Positions 36,815 to 46,426 of a stretch of 64,000 nucleotides of DNA are shown one piece after another; the first letter of the stretch is position 1, and every line of letters starts with the position of its first letter. The position numbers and the translations under genes are program-made. The stretch is from contig NZ_JAYTLQ010000002.1 of assembly GCF_043729335.1 (NCBI RefSeq), forward strand, positions 186,001 to 250,000, written 5' to 3'. This DNA comes from Crenothrix sp043729335. Its GTDB lineage: Bacteria > Pseudomonadota > Gammaproteobacteria > Methylococcales > Methylomonadaceae. The notes beneath the pieces were generated by a model, which saw only the letters and a program-made list of their open reading frames with translations, searched no databases and was not told the origin of the DNA.

Positions 36815-36860
36815 GATATTTAATCGTCCGAAAAAACTCAAGTATTAACCAAGTTGTAAA

Positions 36861-36888
36861 GGCGGCATCTGAAGATGCCGCCTTTTTT
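36861..36888. terminator. Strong hairpin, probably bidirectional terminator
   Basis: GGCGGCATC and GATGCCGCC form a perfect 9-bp GC-rich stem with a 4-nt loop. On the plus strand it is followed by six Ts. On the minus strand the hairpin lies ten bases after the FUN14-like gene stop and is followed by TTTACAA. It separates that gene from the NlpC/P60 gene. Confidence 0.8.
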
Positions 36889-36898
36889 ACTCTTCTAC

Positions 36899-37240
36899 TC
36901 AACCCATCCTTAAACCCGCATAGAAACCAGCTACAGCACTAACGCCTTTGGCAGTGACATGTGAAAGCCGATTTACTAAAAAACTACCTGAGTTTTTAGC
37001 CGCATCGGTTGCAGCACTAGCAGCATTTTGCAAATGAACATTACTGATGCTGGTAATGCCATAATATTCAGCGACAAACAGCACCACAAAGGCTGCACCA
37101 ATAACAAACAGCGCAGTGCGTAACATTTTTTTTGCAAAATAGCCGACCGCTAACCCTATAACAAATGGCGCGCCAACATTACCCACTAAAAAATTGGACG
37201 ATAAAATATCAGTAGAAGGCAATAGCTCTGAAGTACTCAT
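36899..37240 (-). CDS. FUN14-like small membrane protein
   Basis: A 113-residue protein with two or three hydrophobic segments (FVIGLAVGYFAKKML, then TALFVIGAAFVVLFVAEYYG, and a C-terminal GVSAVAGFYAGLRMG). The pattern, with GYFAKKMLR near the first helix and a glycine-rich C-terminal helix, fits the bacterial FUN14 family, whose role in bacteria is unclear. The ATG at 37240 is the only reasonable start. It is followed by a strong terminator, so probably a single-gene unit. Confidence 0.7.
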   Translation of the reverse strand: MSTSELLPSTDILSSNFLVGNVGAPFVIGLAVGYFAKKMLRTALFVIGAAFVVLFVAEYYGITSISNVHLQNAASAATDAAKNSGSFLVNRLSHVTAKGVSAVAGFYAGLRMG

Positions 37241-37476
37241 AACAGCTCGATAGTGTGGTTATTTAATATAAGTTATTGTAGGCGCTCATTATTACGCATT
37301 TTACCAATTATTTCTCTGAATCTTGCTATTGTTTTCAGGTGATTACCCAGTTGCTTAAAAAACAAACCTAAAACACGCAGGCTTAACTAATAAGCTTTAA
37401 CACTACCTAGGCATCATTGCAAAATACAAAAAATTTCAAATACGTTTTTCATACATAATTTTTTTACCAAAAAACA

Positions 37477-39369
37477 TTAATTCGCCTGCGTTGCTGCGAG
37501 CTTTTCCTCGGCTTCCATCCAATTATTTTCAGCATCATTCAGCGCTTTATCCACCTGCATTTTAAGCGCCATAATTTGTTTTAACTTGGCTTTTTCCGCT
37601 TCCTCATAAATAGCAGGATCAGCCAACTGCTGCTCTAATTGCCGCTGTTCCTGATGATATTTCTCCACCGCCAGCTCGGCTTTTTTGACGGCATCGTACA
37701 AGGGTTTTTGCTTTAAGCGATGCTCTGCATCCAGCTTGCGCTGATCTTTGCGCGACACGCCTTGCGATGCAGTATCAAGGGTATTTTTTTCATTGGCTCG
37801 TTTTTGTTCACTAAGCCAAGCCCGATAATCGTCCAGATCGCCATCAAACGGCTGCACTTTACCGTGCGCTACCAACAAAAACTTATCCGTTACCGAGCGC
37901 AATAAATGCCGGTCATGCGAGACGACAACCAAGGCACCTTCATATTCTTGCAGCGCGACACTTAAAGCATGGCGCATTTCTAAGTCCAGATGGTTGGTTG
38001 GCTCATCCAGTAATAATAAATTAGGGTTTTGATAGACCAGTAACGCCAGCACCAAGCGTGCTTTTTCACCGCCGGAAAACGGTTTAACAGGTTCCAAAAC
38101 CTTATCACCACGAAAATCGAAGCCACCTAAAAAATTACGCAAGTCTTTCTCAGTGGCTTGTTTATCTAATTGTTGTACATGCCATAAAGGGCTTTCATCC
38201 GCGTGTAACTGTTCAAGCTGGTGCTGAGCAAAATAACCAATCTTCAACGCATCGGCAGCACGTTTTGTGCCCGATAAAGGCTGCATACCATCGGCCAATA
38301 CTTTGATTAAGCTGGATTTACCGGCGCCATTAGAACCCAAAAGCCCAATCCTGTCACCTGGTGAAATCGTCAAACCAGCCTGTTTTATAATACAGGTTTG
38401 ACCATAGCCAATATCCGCTTTTTCTAAGCTTAACAAGGGATTTGGCATTTTATCGGGCTTGGCGAAACTGAAGTCAAACGGCGAATCCACATGTGCCATG
38501 GCAATAACTTCCATGCGTTCTAAGGCTTTAATACGGCTTTGGGCTTGTCTGGCTTTGGTGGCCTGCGCTTTAAACCGGGTAATAAAACTTTGAATATGCG
38601 CCATTTTGCGTTGCTGCTTTTGATAAGCAGATTGCTGTTGCGAAAGCTTTTCCGCACGCATTTTTTCAAAATCGGAATAGTTGCCGGTGTAAATTTCGGC
38701 TTTGTTTTGTTCAATATGAACAATATGGTCAGTAATGGTATCCAGAAAATCCCGGTCGTGCGAAATAAGCAATAACGTGCCCGGGTATTTGCATAGCCAG
38801 TCTTGCAGCCAGATAACCGCATCCAAGTCCAAGTGATTGGTAGGTTCATCAAGCAACAACACATCCGATCGGCACATTAAGGCTTGCGCCAAATTTAAGC
38901 GCATTCGCCAGCCACCCGAAAACGAATTGACCGGCCGTTGTTCTTGTTCAGTGGTAAATCCTAAGCCATTGAGTAACCGTGAGGCTCTGGCAGCGGCGGT
39001 GTAGCCATCTATAGTGTCCAGCAAAGCATGGTATTCGGCGATTTTTAAGCCGTCACTGGCTTGTTCTGCCGCAGCCAATTGCTGCTGTAAACGTCTTAGT
39101 TCTTGGTCGCCATCGGTGACATAATCAATAGCGCTCTGCTCGGTCGCCGGTGATTCTTGGGCAACGTGGGCAATTTCAAGCCCTGGCGGCAAGGTAAAAT
39201 CACCTTCATCGGGGTGCAGTTCGTTTTTAACCAAGGCGAACAAACTGGATTTACCCGCACCATTCGCACCGGTAAACCCCACTTTTTGACCTTTGTGGAT
39301 AGTGAAAGAGGCGTTGGCAAATAGCACACGCACACCTCTACGTAAGGCAATATTTTTAAAATTCAGCAT
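37477..39369 (-). CDS. yheS: ABC-F ATPase, YheS type
   Basis: ABC-F proteins are soluble twin-ATPase factors that act on ribosomes rather than transport. The 630-residue product has two ATP-binding domains: the first with GANGAGKSSLFAL, FSGGWRMRLNLAQAL and LLLDEPTNHLDLDAV; the second with GSNGAGKSSLIKVL, FSGGEKARLVLALL and LLLDEPTNHLDLEMR. The charged linker and the coiled-coil C-terminal tail (EKYHQEQRQLEQQLADPAIY) match YheS, as does the length near 637. No membrane segments. It stands alone and diverges from dedA. Confidence 0.94.
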   Translation of the reverse strand: MLNFKNIALRRGVRVLFANASFTIHKGQKVGFTGANGAGKSSLFALVKNELHPDEGDFTLPPGLEIAHVAQESPATEQSAIDYVTDGDQELRRLQQQLAAAEQASDGLKIAEYHALLDTIDGYTAAARASRLLNGLGFTTEQEQRPVNSFSGGWRMRLNLAQALMCRSDVLLLDEPTNHLDLDAVIWLQDWLCKYPGTLLLISHDRDFLDTITDHIVHIEQNKAEIYTGNYSDFEKMRAEKLSQQQSAYQKQQRKMAHIQSFITRFKAQATKARQAQSRIKALERMEVIAMAHVDSPFDFSFAKPDKMPNPLLSLEKADIGYGQTCIIKQAGLTISPGDRIGLLGSNGAGKSSLIKVLADGMQPLSGTKRAADALKIGYFAQHQLEQLHADESPLWHVQQLDKQATEKDLRNFLGGFDFRGDKVLEPVKPFSGGEKARLVLALLVYQNPNLLLLDEPTNHLDLEMRHALSVALQEYEGALVVVSHDRHLLRSVTDKFLLVAHGKVQPFDGDLDDYRAWLSEQKRANEKNTLDTASQGVSRKDQRKLDAEHRLKQKPLYDAVKKAELAVEKYHQEQRQLEQQLADPAIYEEAEKAKLKQIMALKMQVDKALNDAENNWMEAEEKLAATQAN

Positions 39370-39587
39370 GTAAATTCAGGTTGACGCGTTTAAACGAAGA
39401 CAATAATAAAGCTAATTATCTCATTTAATTTTATCTTTGCCGCTTTTTAAGGCAAATTGCTTTTAAAATGCAGCCTAACTGTCTGCTACCCTATTAAAAG
39501 CGAATCCCCGTCATTAGACCCGTGCTTGTCTTATAATAGACAGTACTAACCCACGCAGTTTTCTGATTAATTTTTCCGAGCTCAATA

Positions 39588-40229
39588 ATGGACATGATTC
39601 ACTTTCTTTTAAGCCTGCTTAAAGACCCCCTCATCACCTTGCAAGACTTGCTGGCGCAGTACAATACCTTTACCTATGTAATATTGGCACTGATTATATT
39701 TGTTGAAACCGGCCTGATTGTTATGCCATTACTGCCCGGTGATTCATTGCTTTTTGCAGCAGGTTTGTTGGCTTCCAGCACGGGAAAACTGGATATTCAA
39801 TGGCTAATTCCATTATTGATTGGTGCAGCCTTATTGGGCGATAACGTGAATTATTTTGTGGGAAAATATTTCAGTGGCGTGATTAAATCGCGTGAACGAA
39901 CCCTATTTTTTAAACGCGAATACATTACTCAAACAGAAGCCTTTTATGAAAAACATGGCGGTAAATCGGTAATTCTGGCGCGTTTTGTACCCATTGTGCG
40001 CACGATAGCGCCATTTGTCGCCGGTGCTGGCAGCATGAAATATTCCAAATACATTGTGTTTTGTATCATTGGTGCGGTATTGTGGGTTACCAGCTTAACC
40101 TTGGCGGGCTATTTTTTAGGTGCTAATGAATGGGTAAAACACAATTTTGAAAAGGTTGTTTTGAGTATTGTTTTTTTATCAGTTATGCCTATTATTTGGC
40201 ACTCTGTTAAGGCCAAGTTTTTCAAATAA
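39588..40229 (+). CDS. dedA: DedA family inner-membrane protein
   Basis: DedA proteins are inner-membrane proteins needed for membrane homeostasis; some flip undecaprenyl phosphate or phospholipids. The 213-residue protein shows ETGLIVMPLLPGDSLLF, ALLGDNVNYFVGKYF, FYEKHGGKSVILARFVPIVR and AGAGSMKYSKY, with five or so hydrophobic segments. It resembles E. coli DedA itself rather than YqjA or YghB. A TATAAT at 39532-39537 lies 50 bp upstream and may be its -10 element. It converges on ubiC across a palindromic repeat. Confidence 0.9.
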   Translation: MDMIHFLLSLLKDPLITLQDLLAQYNTFTYVILALIIFVETGLIVMPLLPGDSLLFAAGLLASSTGKLDIQWLIPLLIGAALLGDNVNYFVGKYFSGVIKSRERTLFFKREYITQTEAFYEKHGGKSVILARFVPIVRTIAPFVAGAGSMKYSKYIVFCIIGAVLWVTSLTLAGYFLGANEWVKHNFEKVVLSIVFLSVMPIIWHSVKAKFFK

Positions 40230-40247
40230 GCTAAGCGTCATTCATGA

Positions 40248-40274
40248 TAGAGACGCAAGATTTTGCGTTCTCTA
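40248..40274. repeat. Palindromic repeat between dedA and ubiC
   Basis: TAGAGACGCAA and TTGCGTTCTCTA form an imperfect inverted repeat around GATT. A close relative occurs at 52216-52243, also between convergent genes. The AGAGACGCAA core is a small interspersed palindrome; it may serve as a two-way terminator. Only two copies are visible in this window. Confidence 0.65.
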
Positions 40275-40312
40275 CACATCATCAAAACCCAGACAAGTCT
40301 TCCCAAAAGTAC

Positions 40313-40867
40313 TTACAAAATCTCCGGCAAAAAAAACTCGCTAACTAACATAGATCGCCCCGCAATCGCATACACCGTTCGCCTACCCCATATCAGCTCA
40401 TTAATCGCTGCTAATGCAACAACCGATTCAGACCATATTGCAGGCGCTATTACACTGATATCTAGCGCCAACCGCTCCAGCTTGGGATAAGAAAAAATTA
40501 CCCCACCTAACGGACGCGTACCTAAATGCGACAAGTTTCGATGTACGCCTTTGAGCGTAGTTTCCGGGATAATGGTTCTGGCCAAAAGCAGTGGTTTGCC
40601 ATTGGCATGTAACATTACCTCCCTCACCAGCGCGTAACGGTGCTCAGGTACGGCCAGCAATCTGCATTCACTCACTGACGGTGCAGACCAACGATGAAAC
40701 AATATTTTAACCGCAACCGACGCACCATAACGCTGACGTAAACGCTGTGTCAACGAGCCAGATTCATAAATCCATGATTGTATATTCTCAGGAATGTGGT
40801 GGCGTAATCCTGGCCGATTTTCCCGCCACACCGGTTGTTTAGCCAATAAAAAACTTGTGTGTGCCAA
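40313..40867 (-). CDS. ubiC: Chorismate--pyruvate lyase
   Basis: UbiC removes pyruvate from chorismate to make 4-hydroxybenzoate, the first committed step to ubiquinone. The 184-residue protein carries the family segments SLTQRLRQRYGASVAVKIL, REVMLHANGKPLLLARTIIP (containing the active-site arginine) and LGTRPLGGVIF. The start is a TTG at 40867, with GAGG about ten bases upstream inside the end of recG; no ATG is available. It follows recG by six bases. Confidence 0.88.
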   Translation of the reverse strand: MAHTSFLLAKQPVWRENRPGLRHHIPENIQSWIYESGSLTQRLRQRYGASVAVKILFHRWSAPSVSECRLLAVPEHRYALVREVMLHANGKPLLLARTIIPETTLKGVHRNLSHLGTRPLGGVIFSYPKLERLALDISVIAPAIWSESVVALAAINELIWGRRTVYAIAGRSMLVSEFFLPEIL

Positions 40868-40872
40868 ATGCG

Positions 40873-42954
40873 TTAAACCTCGGAGTAGTGGGTACTTGTG
40901 CCCAGCCAGCGATCACATAGCGGCTGAATAGCGTGGGGGGCTTGTTTAAAAAGTTGCGCACCAACCTGCTGAATGCTATCTAGCAAATCGGCATCACGGC
41001 GTAAATCAGCGACTTTAAATTGAATAGCGCCAGTTTGGCGAACGCCCATCACTTCACCGGGGCCGCGTAATTGTAAATCTTTTTCAGCAATCACAAAGCC
41101 ATCACAACTGTCCCTTAAAATGCCCAAACGTAAACGAGCCGTCTCAGACAAGGGTGTTTGATACATCAGCACACAGTAGCTATCATCTGTACCGCGCCCT
41201 ACCCTGCCGCGCAATTGATGCAGCTGCGACAAGCCCAGGCGTTCTGGATTTTCAATAACCATTAAGCTGGCATTGGGCACATCAACACCCACTTCGATTA
41301 CCGTGGTTGCTACCAGCAAATCCAATTGATGGCTTTTAAAAGCCGCCATAACCGCATTTTTATCGGCAGTTTTCATACGGCCATGCAGCAAACCGACACG
41401 TACATCAGGTAATAACTGCGTTAAGCGCAGTGCGCTACTTTCGGCGGCCTCAGCTTGCAAAGCATCCGATTCTTCAATCAAGGTACATACCCAATACACC
41501 TGTTTTTTGTGCTCCACCCAATGGTTAATACGGTCAATAACGTCATCACGCCGCGCGGATGAAATAACCGCAGTAACAACAGGGGTACGCCCGGGCGGTA
41601 ATTCATCAATAATAGACATATCCAAATCGGAATATTGCAACATCGCTAAAGTACGGGGAATCGGTGTAGCGGTCATCACCAACTGATGCGGTCGCACGTT
41701 GTCCTGCTGACCTTTTTCACGTAATGCCAGCCGTTGATGCACCCCAAAACGGTGCTGTTCATCAATGATAATTAAGCCAAGTCGGGAAAAGTTAACGCTT
41801 TCCTGAAACAGCGCATGCGTGCCGATAATTACGTTAGCGGTATTGTCTTGCAATTGCTGTAATACCTGTTGCCTTGCACTGCCTTTTAACTGGCCGGTCA
41901 AAAACACCACATGAATATCAAGTGGGCCAAACCAGTGACTAAAATTTTTAAAATGTTGCTCGGCCAACAACTCAGTCGGCGCCATTACCGCAACCTGATA
42001 ACCTGCCGCTATTGCCATTAACGCGGCATACGCTGCAACAATTGTTTTACCTGATCCAACATCACCTTGCACCAAACGCATCATCGGACGGGCTTGTTGA
42101 AAATCCTGGGCAATATCGGCAACAACCCGCTGCTGTGCGCCGGTTAATGTAAATGGCAATGACCGCAAAAACCGTTCTATCAGTGCATGATCGCTGGCAA
42201 ATACCGGCGCTTGCCAGGCATTACTTTTGTCTCTGGCTATACGAAGAACCAGATGATGCGCCAGTAATTCCTCAAAAGCTAAGCGCTTTAGCGCAGGTAC
42301 ATCACCTTGTTGCAACGCTTCCATCGACACCGAATGATCGGGATTATGCAGGGTTTGTATGGCCGTGATTAAATCGGGGTAATGATAGTTTTGCAAGATG
42401 GCTTGTGGAATCCAGTCAGGCAACAATTCCTGGCGCGTGTTGCAAAGTATCAACGCCTGTTTAATCACTTTTCTGATGATACCCTGACTAAGCCCTTCGG
42501 TAAGTGGATAAACGGGCGTTAAACACGCCTCAGCAACCGGCGTCTCCATACTGGCAATCACCCCGTACTCAGGATGTACCATTTCCAGCCCTGCATAACC
42601 GTGACGCACTTCGGCAAAACAACTGATGAAAACGCCCGGTCTGAGCATATTTTGCTGGCTGGCAAAAAAATGAAAAAACTTTAAATCCAGAAATCCGGTG
42701 CCGTCGCTGATTCGACAGATTAAACTTTTACTGCCTTTTAATAACACATCCGTAAATTCGACTTTGCCTCGGATTAACGCCGTCATGCCGCTTTGCAAAG
42801 CACCAATGCGATAAACCCGGGTTCTGTCTTCATAACGCGAGGGTAAATGAAACAATAAATCCTGGATGACATGAATACCCAAATTAGCCAAGCGGTTGGC
42901 TGTATGCGAACCTACACCCGCTAATGCCGTCACCGGCTGACTAAGATCGGTCAT
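40873..42954 (-). CDS. recG: ATP-dependent DNA helicase RecG
   Basis: RecG remodels stalled replication forks and branched DNA. The product, about 693 residues, has an N-terminal wedge/OB region (LGIHVIQDLLFHLPSRYEDRT and MTALIRGKVEF), Walker A in QGDVGSGKTIVAAYAALM, the DEQH box in LIIIDEQHRFGVHQR, motif III VMTATPIPRTLA, and the C-terminal helicase lobe with LLHGRMK, ATTVIEVGVDVPNA and QLRGRVGRG. An ATG at 42954 is chosen; a GTG one codon earlier is possible. It forms a likely unit with ridA upstream and ubiC downstream. Confidence 0.97.
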   Translation of the reverse strand: MTDLSQPVTALAGVGSHTANRLANLGIHVIQDLLFHLPSRYEDRTRVYRIGALQSGMTALIRGKVEFTDVLLKGSKSLICRISDGTGFLDLKFFHFFASQQNMLRPGVFISCFAEVRHGYAGLEMVHPEYGVIASMETPVAEACLTPVYPLTEGLSQGIIRKVIKQALILCNTRQELLPDWIPQAILQNYHYPDLITAIQTLHNPDHSVSMEALQQGDVPALKRLAFEELLAHHLVLRIARDKSNAWQAPVFASDHALIERFLRSLPFTLTGAQQRVVADIAQDFQQARPMMRLVQGDVGSGKTIVAAYAALMAIAAGYQVAVMAPTELLAEQHFKNFSHWFGPLDIHVVFLTGQLKGSARQQVLQQLQDNTANVIIGTHALFQESVNFSRLGLIIIDEQHRFGVHQRLALREKGQQDNVRPHQLVMTATPIPRTLAMLQYSDLDMSIIDELPPGRTPVVTAVISSARRDDVIDRINHWVEHKKQVYWVCTLIEESDALQAEAAESSALRLTQLLPDVRVGLLHGRMKTADKNAVMAAFKSHQLDLLVATTVIEVGVDVPNASLMVIENPERLGLSQLHQLRGRVGRGTDDSYCVLMYQTPLSETARLRLGILRDSCDGFVIAEKDLQLRGPGEVMGVRQTGAIQFKVADLRRDADLLDSIQQVGAQLFKQAPHAIQPLCDRWLGTSTHYSEV

Positions 42955-42978
42955 CACAAACCATGCATACCCGCAGCC

Positions 42979-43383
42979 TTAAGACGCGGGATATTCCTGA
43001 GGTTTTAACACCATGATGGCATCCATTTCAACGGTTGCGCCTTTGGGTAAAGCGGCAACACCCAGCACAGCACGGGCTGGGTAAGGCGCTTGAAAATAAT
43101 GCTCCATAACTGCGTTAACAATAGGAAAGTGTGATAAATCTGTTAAGAATACATTCAACTTGACTACATCGGCCAAACTACCGCCAGCACCTTCTGCCAC
43201 CGCTTGTAAATTGCTAAATACTTGGCTAATTTGCAGAGCAATATCACCTTCCAGCAAAAGCATGGTTTCCGGCACTAGTGGTATTTGTCCAGACAGATAA
43301 ACGGTTTGATCTACCCGTATCGCCTGCGAATAAGTACCTATCGCCTGCGGTGCCTCAGTTGTTTGTATTACTTTTTTTATCAT
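42979..43383 (-). CDS. ridA: RidA family enamine/imine deaminase
   Basis: RidA hydrolyses reactive enamine and imine intermediates, such as 2-aminoacrylate, to ketoacids and ammonia. The 134-residue product has IGTYSQAIRVDQTVYLSGQI near the start, the catalytic arginine in YPARAVLGVAALPKGATVEM, and the final EMDAIMVL. Length fits the trimeric family. It lies 21 bases before recG. Because RidA protects branched-chain amino acid synthesis, its presence near an ilv operon 16 kb away is suggestive but not a physical link. Confidence 0.92.
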   Translation of the reverse strand: MIKKVIQTTEAPQAIGTYSQAIRVDQTVYLSGQIPLVPETMLLLEGDIALQISQVFSNLQAVAEGAGGSLADVVKLNVFLTDLSHFPIVNAVMEHYFQAPYPARAVLGVAALPKGATVEMDAIMVLKPQEYPAS

Positions 43384-43447
43384 AATTTATCTTTAATGAA
43401 TATGCGCGATTGCTAACGTTGTAAACCTTACCCTATTAATCAGGATA

Positions 43448-44356
43448 TTAAACTTCAGATTCGCGGGCTTTAATAAACGCATCCCGAAAATCCAGGTATA
43501 AAGGTTGCTCTGTTTCCAGCATCAATTTTAACAATTTATGCTGTAATTGATACTTCACATTACCCACTGCCAAAGCACCAATGCCCACAGCACCTGGCGC
43601 GTTGATAGCATGTATTAAAGGCGCACCCAAATCACCGCGCTTTATGCCTTCTATTCCCAGTGGCGGTACAGCGTTCACATCACCCGCCACTTTCAGTTGC
43701 GTGGCTTCATCTAAAACACCTGCACCGATCACTTGAACACCGGCTTTTGCAGTACAAAAAATCACATCAGCTTTAGAAATTAACCGTGCCTTGTCGGCTT
43801 CAGAACCGGCATAAGTACCTTTAAGATTGCACCCGAAGCGTCGATTATATTCCGTAGCAATCTCCAAAGCGGTATCAACAGACAAGTGATCCACCAGCCA
43901 GACATCAGCACCTGCTAATGAAGCTATAACGCCGGTAGCGATACCCAGTGAACCTGTACCGCCAAACACAATCGCCTTACAGCCTTTGAGTTCCGTGTTA
44001 TGTTTTTGTTGCAATTGTTTTTCTACACAAGCCACTAATGCGGCAGCCGTGGTAAACGCACCACTAGGGTCAGCAAATACCGAGACTTCAAATGGCGGTA
44101 CCATGGCTTTTTTACAGGTATCCAGCATATCCATAGCCAGGCCAAGATTACGACCGCCAATAAAAATACCGGTACGTTTTACGCCTGATGGCCCACGCGA
44201 AAAAATGGCGTCTTGTGTTAAGCCATATACACTTTCCAGTTTAACATTACTGTACGGTATGATGACCTCAAAATCCGCATCGGCAGCCATATTTACATCA
44301 AAGGGGCTGTTATGCGGCATGGGGTCGAACATGTGAAGAATACTGCGTTTTTCCAT
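43448..44356 (-). CDS. Methylene-tetrahydromethanopterin dehydrogenase, MtdB-like paralogue
   Basis: MtdB oxidises methylene-H4MPT to methenyl-H4MPT with NAD(P), a step in formaldehyde oxidation of methylotrophs. The 302-residue protein has the family N-terminus ILHMFDPMPHNSPFDVNMA, TQDAIFSRGPSGVKRTGIFI, FADPSGAFTTAAALVA, an NAD loop IVFGGTGSLGIATGVIAS, and GAVGIGALAVGNVKYQLQ. It lies 40 bp behind a second full-length homologue. This copy differs more in the nucleotide-binding half (VWLVDHLSVDTALEIA), so its cofactor or role may differ. Both copies look intact. Confidence 0.85.
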   Translation of the reverse strand: MEKRSILHMFDPMPHNSPFDVNMAADADFEVIIPYSNVKLESVYGLTQDAIFSRGPSGVKRTGIFIGGRNLGLAMDMLDTCKKAMVPPFEVSVFADPSGAFTTAAALVACVEKQLQQKHNTELKGCKAIVFGGTGSLGIATGVIASLAGADVWLVDHLSVDTALEIATEYNRRFGCNLKGTYAGSEADKARLISKADVIFCTAKAGVQVIGAGVLDEATQLKVAGDVNAVPPLGIEGIKRGDLGAPLIHAINAPGAVGIGALAVGNVKYQLQHKLLKLMLETEQPLYLDFRDAFIKARESEV

Positions 44357-44396
44357 TGATTTATCCTGGTGTTATCGTGACGCTAAGTCGCTAAAC

Positions 44397-45305
44397 TTAA
44401 CTGTTGGCCTTAATATAGTCTCTTGCCACTGCAAACGCATGTTCAAAATGCAAATATACCGGCTTTTCGCTCTCAATCATTTTTTTCAGTAGGCGATTTT
44501 GCGCCTGATATTTCACATTGCCAATAGCCAACGCACCTATACCTACCGCGCCATTGCTAGAGCCTTCAATCGGTGTACCGTTAGCAAAGGCATCAACGCC
44601 AGCAATACCAGACGGCGGCACCGCGTTAACATCGGCAGCCACTTTTAATTGTGGTGCAGAGGCAATCAGCTCGGCACTTAAGAGCTCTATGCCCGCAGCG
44701 CCGGTTGCAAACACCACATCAGCGGTTTTGATATAGTCGGCTTTGTCGGCATCCGCACCGGCGGTAATCGTTATTTTACCGCCACCAAATTCTTTGCTGC
44801 ACAGATCAGCCACGCGCTGGGCTTTATCCAGTTGTCTACCAATAATTCTTACGTGTGCGCCCGCTTGAGCTGCAATCACCGCAGCGGCTTGCCCCACAGG
44901 GCCTGTGCCACCTAAAGCCAAAATCACTTTGCCTTCCAAAGTAGTGTTAAATTTAGTCATTAACTCACGTTCTACCGCTGCTACCATACCCGCAGCGGTG
45001 GTAAATGCGCCACTGGGGTCAGCAAATACCGACAATTCAAACGGGGGAACCATGGCTTGTTGCGCGGCTTTTAGCATATCCATAGCTTCTTTAGTATCAC
45101 GGCCACCAATAAAAATGCCAGTACGCTTTAAGCTTTTAGCGCTACGTGAAAAAATAGCATCTTGTACCAAACTTTGTATTTCATTCAATTCAACATTGAT
45201 ATACGGTATTGCAGATGTCCAGCCAGCATCCAATGCCATGTTGACATCAAAAGGACTCAGATTTTTAGCGCTGGTTAGCATGTGTAGAATGTATGGTTTT
45301 TCCAT
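44397..45305 (-). CDS. mtdB: NAD(P)-dependent methylene-tetrahydromethanopterin dehydrogenase
   Basis: Upstream member of a tandem pair. The 302-residue protein has ILHMLTSAKNLSPFDVNMAL, VQDAIFSRSAKSLKRTGIFI, FADPSGAFTTAAGMVA, the dinucleotide loop ILALGGTGPVGQAAAVIAA, and ADVNAVPPSGIAGVDAF followed by GAVGIGALAIGNVKYQ. These match MtdB of methylotrophs across the full length. It works in the cytoplasm in the H4MPT-linked C1 pathway, which is the strongest physiological marker in the window. The usual partner genes (mch, fhc, fae) are not present here. Confidence 0.9.
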   Translation of the reverse strand: MEKPYILHMLTSAKNLSPFDVNMALDAGWTSAIPYINVELNEIQSLVQDAIFSRSAKSLKRTGIFIGGRDTKEAMDMLKAAQQAMVPPFELSVFADPSGAFTTAAGMVAAVERELMTKFNTTLEGKVILALGGTGPVGQAAAVIAAQAGAHVRIIGRQLDKAQRVADLCSKEFGGGKITITAGADADKADYIKTADVVFATGAAGIELLSAELIASAPQLKVAADVNAVPPSGIAGVDAFANGTPIEGSSNGAVGIGALAIGNVKYQAQNRLLKKMIESEKPVYLHFEHAFAVARDYIKANS

Positions 45306-45430
45306 GGTTTTTCCTTAGTGTATGTAATTAACCAGTATAAAAGAAAAACCGCCGAATAACACTACCCATATTAACCGCAAGTTGGAGCCGATAAGGCTAT
45401 TTTTTGAAACTTTTCCAACCAAGGCATTCA

Positions 45431-46375
45431 CTATTGGTTACGCACCAACCGTACATGGTAGTCATTGTATTTATAACTCCAATCATCATAACCATAACCG
45501 AAAAAAACGTACCACGCATAGCTATGGCTGTTGGCGTACGGCGATGACGACCAAAACCACGCGGGTGTTTCGGGAAACGCTGCGCTAACAATGGTTGGGC
45601 TAGTGTAATCACCCGCACAAGCATCCAAACGCTTAGCCTTTAATGATAGCGTTTTGCCAGTGCTGCAATGCACCAACGTCTTTAATTCTTTAAGCGTGGG
45701 TAAGCGCCAATCGTGGTAACCGGCGTAATTAATTTGTTTAGGCGTATTTATCGCTTGTTCCCAGGTATAGCCTGTCGCTTTACCGTGGCAACCCGATCCT
45801 TGCCAATTTTGCCCTAAGCTACAACGCATCCACAGTAAATGTGTGTGAGTATCTTCCACTAATCCATCGTTAACACGATAGTGCGCGATGACTTGCCAAT
45901 GCTCAGGAGATATCTGTGCTGGCGTTACCTTCAGCGAGCTAGCTTTTTGTGCTTCATCTTTATTTTCAATATTTTCATTTTCGATTAAAAGAGACGTTTC
46001 AGTTTTTTTAAGGGGCGAAGGGATTTGCTGCACCTTAGCTACTGGCATTGCTTTCACGTAGTTTGCTATCTGTGTACGCGCCAACGTTAAAAACTTCCCT
46101 TCAGGGTATTGATTTAAATAAGCGCGGTATGATGCGGGGCTAGGGTGTTTCTCTACACTTCCCCAATAGATTTGCTCAGTTTTATCGGCCTCATCATCAG
46201 GAAGTACCTCTTTAATATCGATAACAAACATCGAAAGAGTCAGTAGACTAACGCAAATACCGGCAATTGTAGTGAGAGGTTTAGAATGATTACTGGATAC
46301 AAAAGCTTGAAAAAGCAATCCTCCCGAAACGATGGATCCTAGCAATTTAAATACGGTAAGAATGAAGGCAGACAC
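45431..46375 (-). CDS. DUF1566 (Lcl-type) domain protein with N-terminal membrane segments
   Basis: The 314-residue product has two N-terminal hydrophobic segments (LGSIVSGGLLFQAFVSS and LTTIAGICVSLLTLSMFVID), a low-complexity linker rich in Lys, Glu and Asn, and a C-terminal DUF1566 domain (about residues 165-314) with HLLWMRCSLGQNWQG, YTWEQAINTP, YHDWRLPTLKELKTLVHC and AFWFWSSSPY-like FPETPAWFWSSSPY and HVRLVRNQ. This domain is often found in extracytoplasmic or phage-tail related proteins; its function is unknown. The start is GTG at 46375, weakly supported. No neighbour explains it. Confidence 0.8.
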   Translation of the reverse strand: MSAFILTVFKLLGSIVSGGLLFQAFVSSNHSKPLTTIAGICVSLLTLSMFVIDIKEVLPDDEADKTEQIYWGSVEKHPSPASYRAYLNQYPEGKFLTLARTQIANYVKAMPVAKVQQIPSPLKKTETSLLIENENIENKDEAQKASSLKVTPAQISPEHWQVIAHYRVNDGLVEDTHTHLLWMRCSLGQNWQGSGCHGKATGYTWEQAINTPKQINYAGYHDWRLPTLKELKTLVHCSTGKTLSLKAKRLDACAGDYTSPTIVSAAFPETPAWFWSSSPYANSHSYAWYVFFGYGYDDWSYKYNDYHVRLVRNQ

Positions 46376-46426
46376 GATATAACTCTAATGGATCACACTG
46401 GAATAAGAGAGGGGAGGAAGCTTAGC

